Assembly (NCBI RefSeq): GCF_017427765.1
Contig: NZ_JAFRSC010000021.1
Coordinates: 1 to 39,925 of the forward strand
Direction: 5' to 3'
DNA length: 39,925 nucleotides
Origin: Methanobrevibacter sp.
GTDB lineage: Archaea; Methanobacteriota; Methanobacteria; Methanobacteriales; Methanobacteriaceae
The stretch's first letter is position 1; each line of letters begins with the position of its first letter. Below the pieces are notes generated by a model, which saw only the letters and a list, made by a program, of their open reading frames with translations, ran no database searches and was not told the DNA's origin. This document shows, piece by piece, positions 1 through 9,732 of the stretch. The position numbers and the translations under genes are program-made.

Positions 1-260
1 GTATTAATTTTTAATTTTCATTTTTATTAATTTTTATTACTTTTTTTCAATATTTTTGATTTTAGTATTACTATTTGCCAAAAGTATTACTTTTTGGCCT
101 ATATATGGCGATTTGGTATTAAGATAATATTTATATCAGTATTACTACTTCAATAACATTAAGGTTATTTTATTTAAAGCCTCATTTATGTTCTTTTATT
201 AATTCGCCTCTTATTTCTTTTCTTTAAATAAAATACCTTAAAAAAGATTATGGGATTATT
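1..260 (+). promoter_or_regulatory. AT-rich upstream region of the first adhesin with repeated 9-mer sites
   Basis: No gene is seen here. The exact 9-mer AGTATTACT occurs three times (64-72, 83-91, 138-146) and a near copy (TTATTACT) lies at 34-41. The middle copy sits inside an inverted repeat with arms GCCAAAA (77-83) and TTTTGGC (92-98). Two TATA-like boxes are visible, TATATAT at 100-106 directly after the inverted repeat and TTTATAT at 130-136 directly before the third 9-mer. This arrangement suggests operator sites around the adhesin promoter, probably with a 5' leader of about 100 bases. The binding protein is unknown. The start context GGGATTATT-ATG at 252-263 recurs at the other adhesin gene. 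Confidence 0.45.
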
Positions 261-3200
261 ATGAGAAATAGATCAATTATTTTTTTATTTGTATTAATTT
301 CCATGATTGTTTTTTCTCTAAGTGCTGTTAGTGCAGACGATTTACAAAGCACTGATTCCGGCGAAGTTTCCGGAGATGTTGATTTGGTTACTGTCAATCC
401 TTGGTCTACAAGCGGACAGCTGACCTATGACATACCTTCCGATGCTGATGTCAAAAGTGCAACTGTTTATGTAAATGTCTACGGGGGTAGTGCTAAAAAC
501 ACTCACGGGTGCAATGCAAACGTGAGCTTAAACACTACTTCCGGTGAAAAGCAAATAGCCTCTGAACAATTGTGGATAGAAGATGGAAGTACTGACGGAA
601 CTATTTATCCGGTAAACAATCACACAAACAAATGTTATTCTGATTATCAGATGTATTATGACATTACCGATTCTCTAAAAGGTTTAAATGGTTCATCAAT
701 TACTATAAAAGTCGATACCTTTAAAATGGAAAATAAAACCTTTGATGGTAGGATAAAACTTATCGCACTGATTTTCGCATACGATGATGGAGATAGTGAT
801 AAAGTTTCATATTGGCTTGATTCTACTCAAAAATGGACAAAAACAAATGTCACAACTGTCTTTGCAACTGAAAACATAACAAGCATATTATCTGCAGATT
901 TGTATAACATTGCTCTTTCAAGTGCAGACGGCAGCTACAAGCTGAATGGCGAATTGTTGGGAGATCCTTCAAACCACACAAGCGGAAATTATTATCAGTA
1001 TGACTATTGGAACGTAACTGATTCTGTAAAAGAAAAACAGAACACTGAACTTGTTAGCATAAATGCGGGAACAGGCACTTACGCTTCACTTAAAAATGTT
1101 TTATCACTTTTAAAAGTAAGCTCTGTTGCTGCAGAAGTAAGTTTTGCTACTGAATACAAGGATACCTGTTTTGCAGCCACCAACAACACTTTAACCGTTA
1201 GTGTGAAATCCAATAACAAAGGTAAATATGTTTTTGAACTCGTGGCTGACGGTGCTGTTGTAAATACCACTGAAATTGAACTTGACGGCGTTAATGAAAC
1301 TACTTTGCTTCTCACTGACCCAACAATCAGGCCTGCTGATGAGAAAACCGTCAATGGAGCAAACAACACTAAAGTTACTTATGCAGTAAATCTTAAATTC
1401 AATGACAAATCAGTTGCTTGGGTAAATAAAACAGTTCCTGTTTTATACAACGGTAATTTAGGAAAAGATTTGGCATATAACGCTACATATATTGAAAACT
1501 ATGATGTATTTTCAGTTACTGGAGGAGCATTCATAGATTGTCAAAATGATACCACATACATGGGTACCGGGGCAACCGGCAGAACTGATGTATGGAATGT
1601 TTTCTTACCTGAAAATTCCACCTTCGACAAATCATTCATTTACATTGCTTATAACTGGGACAGTACAGGAATAGATGGTCCTGTATTAAACACTACATTT
1701 AATGGTAAAGCTATTTCAACTAAAGCTCATTATAGAGACCAGTCCAATTTGGGAAGCTATGGAAATAGAGGTTACGGACTGTTTGTCTATGACGTAACTG
1801 GTTTGGTTAAAGAAGGCGAAAATACATTAATAATCAACAAGACTGCTAAAAAGGCAGCTGTTTACCCTTCAACTTTAATCTACTTCTACAATACTACTGA
1901 ATCTAAATATTTAGGCAAAGTATACATGGCTTATGGTGCAGATTTAATGTCTGATGCAAACAATAACGCAGGAAGAATTGCAAAAACAGGCAATGTATTC
2001 AATGTGTCTTCAAAAGGTTTATCTCAAGCTGATTTATTCATATTTGCTGCAAGTGCAGAACCTGGAGATGCTGATATGGCATTTAACGGCGTTGAATATG
2101 CAGATGTGTTCAATGGTACTTCTAACTCTGTAATGTTTTCTTATTTAGATATTTCTTCCAATATCACTGATTCAAATAACATTTCATTTGTAGCTACAGG
2201 AACTACCGTTTTAGCATTAAATCAGATGATTGCTACATGGGAACCTATTATCGAATCCAGCGTTAGTATGGCTACTGAATATAAAGATACATGTTATGCA
2301 GCTACCAACAACATCATAACTGTTAATGCTAAATCAGATTACAAAGGTAAATATGTTGTTGAGCTTTTAGCTGACGGTACTGTTGTCGACACCAAGGAAG
2401 TTGCTCTTGACGGTGAAAATGAAACTAAGTTACTATTAACTGATCCAACAATCAGGCCTGCTGATGAGAAAACAGTCAGCGGAGCAAACAACACTAAAGT
2501 TACTTATGCAGTCAATCTTAAATTCAATGATAAATCAGTTGCTGGGGTAAATAAAACAGTTCCTGTTTTATACAACGGTAATTTAGGAAAAGATTTAGAG
2601 TACAATGCAACATACATTGAAGATTACACTGTTATTGTCTCCAACGGCGGAATTTTTACTATGGGTCTTGAGGACAGTGCTTACATGGGTACTTCAGTTA
2701 CAAATTACACAGGTATTTTAAAAATCCAATGTAGAGAAAACTCAACTTTAACAGATTCATTCCTTTACATTGCTTATAACTGGGACAGTACAGGAATTAC
2801 AGGACCTGTCTTAAACGTTACTTTTAACGGCAATGTTATTTCCCCAAAAGCTCATTATAGAGATCAGTCCAATTTAGGAAGTTACGGAAATAGAGGATAT
2901 GGATTATTTGTCTATGATGTATCAGGTTTAGCTAAAATTGGTAACAATACTGTGGTTATAGCTAAAGAAGCTAAAAAGGCAGCGGTTTATCCTGCTTACA
3001 TAATAAGCGGATATAATATAACAGGCAGCGAATATTTAATCACAGCATACATTGCTGAAGGTGCAGATTTAATGTCCAATGCAAACAATAATGCAGGTAG
3101 AATTTCAAAAACAGACAGCAAAATAATTATTGACGGTGAAAAATTCATCAATGCTTATCTAGCTGTTATTGCTGCAGGCGCTGAATCTGGTGAAGGAAAT

Positions 3201-4493
3201 ATCATATTCAACGGTATTGAAAATATCAATGTATGGAACGGTACTTCAAATTCAGTTGAATTATTTAACCTTGTCATAACTGACGATGTGGCTGAAGTAA
3301 ATGACATATCATTTGTCGCTACAGGCGGCACCATTTTGGCTTTAACACAAATGATAATTACAGAAAAATATGACGCTGAACTTAATGTTACAATCAGTGA
3401 CGCTGAAGTTGGCAAAAGCGCTAATGTAACTGTCAGTTATCCTACTGCAACAGGAAAAGCTCTTGTAATCGTTGACGGTAATGTAAATACTGTTAAATTG
3501 GATGAAAACGGAAATGCAGTTTATACTATTGAAGAAGTTACAGCCGGAAAACATGATGTTGTAGTGGTTTATCTCGGTGACGATTGCCATGATTCAGAAT
3601 ATGCTGAACTTGAATTCGGTTCAGCTATTTTAGCATGTGAATTTACCAATATCACCGTAACAGGTGAAGGCGTCATTTCAGCTGTTTTGGTTGATGAATC
3701 CGGCAGTCCTATTGCCAATGCTAATGTAACTTACTCTGTAAACGGAAATGCTAGTGAGGCTGTTACTGCTGGTGACGGATCTGTTGTAATTCCTGCTGCA
3801 TCAAACAGTGTTGTTTTAATCAGCTTTGAAGGCAACGATAAAGTTTCACCTGTAAATGCTACAATCACTCTTAAAGATGTGGCTAAACTCAGAGCAAATA
3901 CAAGCATTATCGGCGATGACTACAACACATTTGCTATTGACTACTATGCAGGTGAGAGAGGCGGATACTTTAAAGTTAAACTGGTTGATGATGCAGGTAA
4001 AATCCTTGCCAACAAATCCGTAAAAATCGGATTCAACGGTAAAGTATACAATACCACAACTGACAGTGAAGGTATTGCTCAATTGCAAATCAACCTGGCA
4101 AAAGCCGGAACCTACACATTCGCTGTAGCATTCTTGGGAGATAAAGACTACAATGCTTCATTTACAGTCAAATCAATTACTGTAAACCTTAAGAAAACTT
4201 CCTTAAACGCTCCTGCCAAATCATACAAAGCATCTGCTAAAACAAAATCCTACACAGTAACCTTAAAAACAGACAAAGGATCATCCATTGACGGAAAAAC
4301 ATACATGGCATCCGGCAAAACTGTTAAACTTACTGTAAACGGAAAAACCTACACAGCAAAAACAAACGCTAAAGGTCAGGCTACCTTCAAATTAGATATT
4401 ACCAAGAAGGGTACCTACACAGCAAATGTTAACTTTGCAGGTGACAACACCTACAAGTCTTGCAAAGCAAGCACAAAAATTACAATCAACTAG
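261..4493 (+). CDS. Secreted adhesin-like protein with DUF3344-like repeats and C-terminal Ig-like domains
   Basis: A 1410-residue surface protein. Residues 1-25 are a signal peptide ending SAVSA. Residues ~45-285 resemble a DUF3344 domain as found in methanogen adhesin-like proteins. Two tandem copies of a ~375-residue unit follow (from ~290 and ~667), each opening with ATEYKDTC and carrying PTIRPADEKTV and NWDSTGI motifs, so the second arose by duplication. From ~1036 to the end there are four or five Ig-like beta-sandwich domains with VDDAGKILANKSV-type strands. There is no C-terminal membrane helix, so attachment to the pseudomurein wall is probably non-covalent, perhaps through the C-terminal module shared with the 3616-residue protein downstream. 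Many N-x-S/T sites suggest N-glycosylation. Role inferred: adhesion to host, feed or partner cells. DUF3344 assignment is from memory of the family; the adhesin-like class is firm. Confidence 0.85.
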   Translation: MRNRSIIFLFVLISMIVFSLSAVSADDLQSTDSGEVSGDVDLVTVNPWSTSGQLTYDIPSDADVKSATVYVNVYGGSAKNTHGCNANVSLNTTSGEKQIASEQLWIEDGSTDGTIYPVNNHTNKCYSDYQMYYDITDSLKGLNGSSITIKVDTFKMENKTFDGRIKLIALIFAYDDGDSDKVSYWLDSTQKWTKTNVTTVFATENITSILSADLYNIALSSADGSYKLNGELLGDPSNHTSGNYYQYDYWNVTDSVKEKQNTELVSINAGTGTYASLKNVLSLLKVSSVAAEVSFATEYKDTCFAATNNTLTVSVKSNNKGKYVFELVADGAVVNTTEIELDGVNETTLLLTDPTIRPADEKTVNGANNTKVTYAVNLKFNDKSVAWVNKTVPVLYNGNLGKDLAYNATYIENYDVFSVTGGAFIDCQNDTTYMGTGATGRTDVWNVFLPENSTFDKSFIYIAYNWDSTGIDGPVLNTTFNGKAISTKAHYRDQSNLGSYGNRGYGLFVYDVTGLVKEGENTLIINKTAKKAAVYPSTLIYFYNTTESKYLGKVYMAYGADLMSDANNNAGRIAKTGNVFNVSSKGLSQADLFIFAASAEPGDADMAFNGVEYADVFNGTSNSVMFSYLDISSNITDSNNISFVATGTTVLALNQMIATWEPIIESSVSMATEYKDTCYAATNNIITVNAKSDYKGKYVVELLADGTVVDTKEVALDGENETKLLLTDPTIRPADEKTVSGANNTKVTYAVNLKFNDKSVAGVNKTVPVLYNGNLGKDLEYNATYIEDYTVIVSNGGIFTMGLEDSAYMGTSVTNYTGILKIQCRENSTLTDSFLYIAYNWDSTGITGPVLNVTFNGNVISPKAHYRDQSNLGSYGNRGYGLFVYDVSGLAKIGNNTVVIAKEAKKAAVYPAYIISGYNITGSEYLITAYIAEGADLMSNANNNAGRISKTDSKIIIDGEKFINAYLAVIAAGAESGEGNIIFNGIENINVWNGTSNSVELFNLVITDDVAEVNDISFVATGGTILALTQMIITEKYDAELNVTISDAEVGKSANVTVSYPTATGKALVIVDGNVNTVKLDENGNAVYTIEEVTAGKHDVVVVYLGDDCHDSEYAELEFGSAILACEFTNITVTGEGVISAVLVDESGSPIANANVTYSVNGNASEAVTAGDGSVVIPAASNSVVLISFEGNDKVSPVNATITLKDVAKLRANTSIIGDDYNTFAIDYYAGERGGYFKVKLVDDAGKILANKSVKIGFNGKVYNTTTDSEGIAQLQINLAKAGTYTFAVAFLGDKDYNASFTVKSITVNLKKTSLNAPAKSYKASAKTKSYTVTLKTDKGSSIDGKTYMASGKTVKLTVNGKTYTAKTNAKGQATFKLDITKKGTYTANVNFAGDNTYKSCKASTKITIN
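3639..4493 (+). repeat. C-terminal module shared with the giant adhesin (copy 1)
   Basis: This stretch is homologous to 21288-22142. Identity runs exceed 40 bases, for example around 3950-3993 and 4001-4047. It encodes the last Ig-like domains (FTNIT.xGEG, AGERGGYFKVKLVDDAG, KSYKASAKTKSYTVTLKTD). Its codon choice (many AAC, ACC, TAC) differs from the AAT/GAT-rich body of the giant adhesin. Confidence 0.85.
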
Positions 4494-4525
4494 GGAGATT
4501 CATTCTCTCTAACTTTTTTTCTTTT
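4492..4525 (+). terminator. Hairpin and T-run after the first adhesin
   Basis: AGGGAGA (4492-4498, starting inside the stop codon) pairs with TCTCTCT (4504-4510) with one G-T pair and a 5-base loop, followed by a T-rich tract. The 3616-residue adhesin gene ends with the same kind of structure, also starting in its stop codon. Confidence 0.6.
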
Positions 4526-4619
4526 TAAAATTGAATTTCTTCAATACTCTCTTTTTCAATAGAAACATTTTTATAGCTAAAGATTTAACTATTTAGCAAT
4601 GTAATTTTGTGGTGATATC

Positions 4620-5420
4620 ATGAAAAAATCAAAAGATTGGGATGATATTGAAGTCAACAGAAGAAGTGATGACAAGATTTACTTTGAATCAAACTTAATC
4701 CAGCAAATCTCAGACGGGATTGACTTTTTAAGGGATGAAAGTAAGGAAGTCCTAAAAGAGATTGATTTGGAAAACAAAATCGATGAAATGGAACTTGAGG
4801 AATTTGCTGAAGATACCATAAATCAGATTGACGATATTTTTGATGATATTTCCAGATTCAAATCATCAATCATCAGCAGCGACGATTTGCCTGAAAACGT
4901 CAAAAGATCATACAGGGAAACCCAAAGCTATCTCAACAGGGATGCCGATTATGTAAGAAGAGCCAGAAGAAAGCTTGATAAGCTGCAGTCCGATAGTATG
5001 GTTGACCATTACAAAACAAATGTTCGCGTAATTGAACTTGCTGATAAAGCCATTGATGTCAATAGTGAAAACTTCGATGCATATTATCTTAAAGGTCAGG
5101 CACTGGCCAATCTTGAGGAATATGACGGGGCAATTGAGGAGTTCATCAACTGCCTTGTGATTAGAGACGATGTTGAAGTCTGGCTGGCTATTGCCGATAC
5201 AAACAGATTGAACGAAGAGTATAACGACGCAATCAATGTATATGATTCAATCTTGGATAAAAATGACAGTTGCCCTCAGGCTTTAATCGGTAAGGCTTAT
5301 ACCTATTATGACTGGCAAAAATTCGCTAAAGCCGATGAATTTTTCAAACAGGCGGATTCCATAGAACCGTTGGATGATGAGTCCAAAAAGATGTGGGATG
5401 ATTGCCTTGCAAATGATTAA
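4620..5420 (+). CDS. TPR-repeat protein with N-terminal coiled coil
   Basis: A 266-residue soluble protein. Residues ~20-125 are charged and helical, rich in D, E and K, with coiled-coil character. Residues ~135-262 hold about three tetratricopeptide repeats (for example AYYLKGQALANLEEYDGAIE and ALIGKAYTYYDWQKFAKADE). TPRs mediate protein-protein contacts; nothing indicates the partner. The start is fixed by GGTGAT at 4611-4616. A TATA-like TTTATAG at 4570-4576 would give a short leader, so this gene probably has its own promoter after the adhesin terminator. TPR proteins of this type are numerous in Methanobrevibacter. Confidence 0.8.
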   Translation: MKKSKDWDDIEVNRRSDDKIYFESNLIQQISDGIDFLRDESKEVLKEIDLENKIDEMELEEFAEDTINQIDDIFDDISRFKSSIISSDDLPENVKRSYRETQSYLNRDADYVRRARRKLDKLQSDSMVDHYKTNVRVIELADKAIDVNSENFDAYYLKGQALANLEEYDGAIEEFINCLVIRDDVEVWLAIADTNRLNEEYNDAINVYDSILDKNDSCPQALIGKAYTYYDWQKFAKADEFFKQADSIEPLDDESKKMWDDCLAND

Positions 5421-5546
5421 TATTTTTTTTCATTTTATTTTTTTAATTCTAAAATAAAGGAAATATTGCTTTTGTTTCGTAAAATTGAGCTTATTCGAAA
5501 GTTAAATTTATTAATAAGTTTAAATATATTAATTATTGGTGATAAT

Positions 5547-5696
5547 ATGGCAAAACCAATTGCTCCAACTCCAATATTAAAAGGAAATGATTTAAAAGAA
5601 TTCATAAAAGAAAGAAAAACTCCTATGACTGAAAATGAAAAAAGAGTTAGTGAAAGAGTTAAAAAAGCTAAAGATATTCCTTTCATTGACTTTTAA
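5547..5696 (+). CDS. Small 49-residue hypothetical protein, antitoxin-like
   Basis: MAKPIAPTPILKGNDLKEFI begins a 49-residue charged protein ending IPFIDF. The ATG at 5547 is chosen over an upstream in-frame start at 5466 because GGTGAT lies just upstream (5539-5544). The PTPxLxGxDxxxF pattern resembles small proteins that in other prokaryotes sit beside Fic/Doc-type toxins, but that is recollection and no toxin gene adjoins it here. It stands alone, convergent with the MarR gene. A T-rich tract follows the stop and could end transcription from both sides. Confidence 0.6.
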   Translation: MAKPIAPTPILKGNDLKEFIKERKTPMTENEKRVSERVKKAKDIPFIDF

Positions 5697-5705
5697 CCTT
5701 TTTTT

Positions 5706-6224
5706 TTAATTTTTTTCAAGCAGCTGATACCATTCGCTTTGAGTTATGTCGCAGTCAAAATACTTTTTTAAAACTTCCTTTCTGCATTCAAGCATTTCAT
5801 CGTATTTTTCAGGATTTTCCGCTTTCATGCGTTCGTGCAGTTCTTTTGAAATCAGGTTTAAGCATTCATCAAAACTTTCCTTTTGATTTTCATCCAAACA
5901 GTCGAAAATATCGATGTCCTTTGACTTTTGGAATTTATACTCCTTTCCCTTGTCTGTCAGATATATCAAAAGCACCCTTTTATCTTCAGGTGAGGTTTCC
6001 TTTCTGATATATCCGTTTTTAATCAGCTTGTTTAGGGTTTCATTGACAGAAGGCACTTTAATGTTTAGAATTTCTGAAAGTTCTCTGGTTGAAATGCCTT
6101 CCTTATATTTCAGGATGGCCAGTATTCTGCCCTGGCCTCTGGATATATTTTTCTCGTTGGCATTTCTTCTTTTAAGGTTTTCATTGATAAACAGTAGCTT
6201 GTGGTAGAGAAATTCGTTGTTCAT
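5706..6224 (-). CDS. MarR-family transcriptional regulator
   Basis: A 172-residue MarR-type repressor. Residues ~30-95 form the winged helix-turn-helix: GRILAILKY, STRELSEILNIKVPSVNETL as recognition region, and the wing DKRVLLIYLT. The helices at both ends would make the dimer interface. It is the last gene of a minus-strand operon and its start codon overlaps the stop of the upstream ABC gene by four bases (ATGA), so translation is coupled. MarR genes next to ABC exporters usually repress the operon until a toxic ligand binds; the palindrome at 9755-9766 is the likely operator. The ligand is unknown. Confidence 0.9.
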   Translation of the reverse strand: MNNEFLYHKLLFINENLKRRNANEKNISRGQGRILAILKYKEGISTRELSEILNIKVPSVNETLNKLIKNGYIRKETSPEDKRVLLIYLTDKGKEYKFQKSKDIDIFDCLDENQKESFDECLNLISKELHERMKAENPEKYDEMLECRKEVLKKYFDCDITQSEWYQLLEKN

Positions 6225-8026
6225 ATTGCATTCTCCTCATACTGTGCGTTAAGGGTATTGTAGTAATATCCCTTTTGAGCTAAAAGCTCTTCATGTGTTC
6301 CCTGCTCGATTATTTTGCCGTTTTCGATTACGATAATCTTGTCGGCATTCTTGATTGTTGAGAGTCTGTGTGCAATGATGAAGCTGGTTCTGTTTTCCAT
6401 CAGCCTGTCCATCGCCTTTTGAATCAGCTTTTCGGTTCTTGTGTCAACTGATGATGTTGCCTCATCCAGAATAAGTATTTCCTTTTTGGACAGTATTGTT
6501 CTTGCAATTGTCAGAAGCTGCTTTTGGCCGTGTGAGATGTTGTCTGTGTCCTCGTTGAGTTCAGTGTCATAGCCCTGCGGCAGCTGTCTTATGAAGTTGT
6601 CTGCATAAACGTTTTTTGCGGCTTCAACGACTTCCTCATCTGTCGCATCAAGGTTTCCGTAGCGGATGTTGTTTGTTATTGTATCTGAAAAGAGCCATGA
6701 ATCCTGCAGAACCATTCCAACAATGGATCTCAGCGAGTGCTTGTCATACTCTTCGATGTCAACGCCGTCAATTCTGATGGAGCCTTTGTTAATGTCATAA
6801 AATCTCATGAGAAGCTTTACGATTGTGGTCTTTCCGGCTCCTGTTTCACCTACAATAGCTATCTTTTCGCCTTTTTTAACGCTGAATGTGAGATTATCGA
6901 TTACCTTTTCGTTAGGAGTGTATCCGAAACTCACGTTTTCGAATGTTATTGACTCTGTGATGTTTGTAATCTGTTTTTCTGACGGATTTTCCTCATCGTC
7001 AATTTCGAGAAATTCAAATATCCTTTCGGTTGCAGCCATTGCGGTTTGAACAAGATTCATCACCCTTGTAATCTGCTGGATTGGGCGGGAGAAGTTTTCT
7101 ATGTATTGGAAAAATGCCAGTATATCTCCAACGGCTATCGCTCCCTGCATTGCAAATATTGCTCCAAGAACCGCAATAATAACATATTGGAAGTTTGAAA
7201 TGAAGTTCATTATAGGTCCTGTAAGACTTGAAACAAACTGTGATTTCCATTCCTGATCATACCAGTTGTCATTGTCGATTTCGAATTTTTCGATGGATTC
7301 ATCTTCCTGGTTGAATGCGCGGATTATGTCATGGCCTGTAAATGTTTCCTCAATCTGTCCGTTGACTTTTCCCTTAAATGTCAGCTGCTTTAGGAAGTAT
7401 TTTTGAGAGAATTTTGTAACAATGAGTATTATTGCAAAGGATATTGGAATCAGCACGATTGTAACCAGTGTCATCCACACGTTAATGTAGAGCATCATTG
7501 CAACGACGCCTATAATTGTAATTATTGCAGTCAGCATCTGAAGGAATGCCTGTGTAATTCCTGTCTGGAGTGAATCCACATCGTTTGTAAGTCTTGAAAG
7601 GATGTCTCCCCTTTTGTTTTCATCAACGTCCTCCATTGCAAGGGATGTGATCTTATCCATTATCCGGGATCTGAGGTTATAGCTGATTTTTGTTGATATA
7701 CCAACCAAAAAGTAGCTTTGAAGATATGAAAAGACGGAACTGATGATATACAGTACAACCACCACGTTTAAAAGGTAAAACAGATGCTGCATATCTATTG
7801 TGCCTGTGTGGTTTAGGATTTTGGTGATTCCATCGTATATTGTTGTTGTTGCAAGTCCGATGTAAATTGGGCTTATCACTGTAAATACGGTTGAAATCAC
7901 CGCACATATTACTGTAACTGTCAGTTTGAGTTTATATCCTCCCAGAAGCTTTAGGATATTTCTGATTGCCTTTCTGTTGTCTGCCGCTTTTTCAGGCGGT
8001 TTTCCTTTTCTTGGCGGTGGACTCAT
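6221..8026 (-). CDS. ABC exporter half-transporter, catalytic-site subunit
   Basis: A 601-residue type IV ABC half-transporter: a six-helix membrane domain (~35-335) and a nucleotide-binding domain (~355-595). Walker A is GETGAGKTT from G393 (K399). Walker B is ILILDEATSS with canonical catalytic E522, and the switch histidine is H553 in FIIAHRLS. The ABC signature is unusual, ISHGQ (S498-H499-G500) instead of LSGGQ. A canonical Walker B/H-loop with a degenerate signature is the expected mirror of the partner encoded just upstream, so the two form a heterodimer with one active and one degenerate ATP site, as known for BmrCD, LmrCD and TM287/288. The proline-rich N-terminus (MSPPPRKGKPPEKA) is cytoplasmic. 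Likely substrates are drugs, peptides or lipids; the sequence does not tell. Confidence 0.93.
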   Translation of the reverse strand: MSPPPRKGKPPEKAADNRKAIRNILKLLGGYKLKLTVTVICAVISTVFTVISPIYIGLATTTIYDGITKILNHTGTIDMQHLFYLLNVVVVLYIISSVFSYLQSYFLVGISTKISYNLRSRIMDKITSLAMEDVDENKRGDILSRLTNDVDSLQTGITQAFLQMLTAIITIIGVVAMMLYINVWMTLVTIVLIPISFAIILIVTKFSQKYFLKQLTFKGKVNGQIEETFTGHDIIRAFNQEDESIEKFEIDNDNWYDQEWKSQFVSSLTGPIMNFISNFQYVIIAVLGAIFAMQGAIAVGDILAFFQYIENFSRPIQQITRVMNLVQTAMAATERIFEFLEIDDEENPSEKQITNITESITFENVSFGYTPNEKVIDNLTFSVKKGEKIAIVGETGAGKTTIVKLLMRFYDINKGSIRIDGVDIEEYDKHSLRSIVGMVLQDSWLFSDTITNNIRYGNLDATDEEVVEAAKNVYADNFIRQLPQGYDTELNEDTDNISHGQKQLLTIARTILSKKEILILDEATSSVDTRTEKLIQKAMDRLMENRTSFIIAHRLSTIKNADKIIVIENGKIIEQGTHEELLAQKGYYYNTLNAQYEENAI

Positions 8027-9732
8027 TGTAGCGCCTCCATACTGTCAATTTGTGATTTTACGATTTCATGATATATACTGCATGAGCTATTTAACTCCTC
8101 ATGTGTGCCCCGGTCAATAATCTCGCCGTTGTCTATAACTAAAATCTCATCTGCATCTTTTATTGTTGAAATCCTTTGGGATACAATCAATATGGATGCA
8201 TCATCTGAAAGTGTCTTCAGGTTGTTTTTCACTTTGGCTTCGGTATTCATGTCAAGCGCTGAAAAGCAGTCGTCAAAAAGATAAAAGTTGTGCTTTGCGA
8301 TTAATGCCCTTGCAATCGACAGGCGCTGCTTTTGACCTCCTGAAAAGTTGGAGGCTGCCTGTGTGACTTCATCGTCAATGGTGTCTATGAAATCGGCCTG
8401 TGCGAGATTAAGGGCGTTTTCGATTTCATCATCTGTAGCATCGCTTTTTCCCACAAGCATATTTGATTTGACAGTTCCCTGAAAGAGAATTGCCTTTTGG
8501 GGTGTGAAACTTATCATGTCCCTTAAGGTTTTGAGTCTGTAATCCTTGATGTTTTTGCCGTTTATGAGAATCTCACCTGATGTTGGGTCCTGAAGACGTG
8601 GAATAAGATTAAGTATTGTTGATTTGCCGCTTCCGGTTCCTCCAATAATTGCTGTGGTTTTTCCAGGCTCCAGCTTGAAGCTGATGTCTTTTAGGGTTTC
8701 CCTTTCACTTCCGGGATATTTGTATTCGACGTTTCTAAATTCCAAAACAGGTTTTTCGGGAGTCTCTTCAATGTCTCCGTCGGTTATTGTGATTTCTGTG
8801 TTGAGCACTTCAGCAATACGCCTTCCGGATACGAGAATTCTTGGAAGAATTATAAGAAATCCGCCCATCATAATGAATGAGGTTACAATCATGGTTGAAT
8901 ACTGGATGAACGCTATGATGTCTCCTGTTAAAAGTGAGGAGTTTAAAGCGTCATACGCTCCGAAATACAGGATAAGCACAATCATTACGTTAAGAACCAG
9001 TGACAGTGCAGGAAGAATGATGAAAATGGTTCTGTAGACATGCAGGTTCACCTCCAGAAATTCTCTGTTGGTTTTTTCGAATTTTTCCCTTTCCGTGTCC
9101 TGTCTGACAAATGCCTTTATTACCGGAATTCCAATCAGTATTTCCCTTGCGGTTCTGTTCATTCTGTCCAGTATTTCCTGGGTGATCTTGAAATATGGCA
9201 GAACCCTTACAACTATGATGACCAGAATAGCTGCAACGATTACGAAGGTGACCAGAATAATCCATGAAAGGTCTGTTCCAAGTTCAAATGCTCTGATTAC
9301 GCTTCCGACTCCAAGTACCGGTGCAAAGAGGAATGTTGTAAATATTACGCCTAAAATGCTTTGTATCTGGTTGATGTCGTTGGTTGAGCGTGTAATCAGT
9401 GATGACCTTGAAATCTCGTTGAGTTCATGGTTTGAAAACCTCAATACTTTCCTGTAGACGATTTTCCTTAAATCCTTTGCATATCCTGAGGATACTCTGC
9501 TTGAAAGATATGATATGATTACTGCCGCAATCACTGATATCACCACCATCACAAGCATTGTGATTCCTGTATTTATGATGTAGTTTATATCAGTATTTTT
9601 TATACCTATATTTACGATATCTGCAGTGTATGACGGCAGCGTCAGACTAGTATATGCCTGAACGATTAAAAATAATAGGATAAGTATTATTTGCGGTATT
9701 TTGCTTTTAAGCGGTTTTACTAAATTTATCAT
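8023..9732 (-). CDS. ABC exporter half-transporter, degenerate-site subunit
   Basis: A 569-residue ABC half-transporter and the first gene of the MarR operon. The membrane domain spans ~10-310. Walker A is GGTGSGKST from G364 and the signature FSGGQKQR (S464) is canonical. Walker B reads LFDDCFSALD, with D488 where the catalytic glutamate should be, and the H-loop is VSQRIS with Q519 replacing histidine. These two substitutions are diagnostic for the degenerate half of heterodimeric exporters. Its stop overlaps the next gene's start (8023-8026). The ATG lies within a second copy of the operator half-site (ATAGGTACC, 9731-9739), and no normal ribosome site is present. Confidence 0.93.
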   Translation of the reverse strand: MINLVKPLKSKIPQIILILLFLIVQAYTSLTLPSYTADIVNIGIKNTDINYIINTGITMLVMVVISVIAAVIISYLSSRVSSGYAKDLRKIVYRKVLRFSNHELNEISRSSLITRSTNDINQIQSILGVIFTTFLFAPVLGVGSVIRAFELGTDLSWIILVTFVIVAAILVIIVVRVLPYFKITQEILDRMNRTAREILIGIPVIKAFVRQDTEREKFEKTNREFLEVNLHVYRTIFIILPALSLVLNVMIVLILYFGAYDALNSSLLTGDIIAFIQYSTMIVTSFIMMGGFLIILPRILVSGRRIAEVLNTEITITDGDIEETPEKPVLEFRNVEYKYPGSERETLKDISFKLEPGKTTAIIGGTGSGKSTILNLIPRLQDPTSGEILINGKNIKDYRLKTLRDMISFTPQKAILFQGTVKSNMLVGKSDATDDEIENALNLAQADFIDTIDDEVTQAASNFSGGQKQRLSIARALIAKHNFYLFDDCFSALDMNTEAKVKNNLKTLSDDASILIVSQRISTIKDADEILVIDNGEIIDRGTHEELNSSCSIYHEIVKSQIDSMEALQ

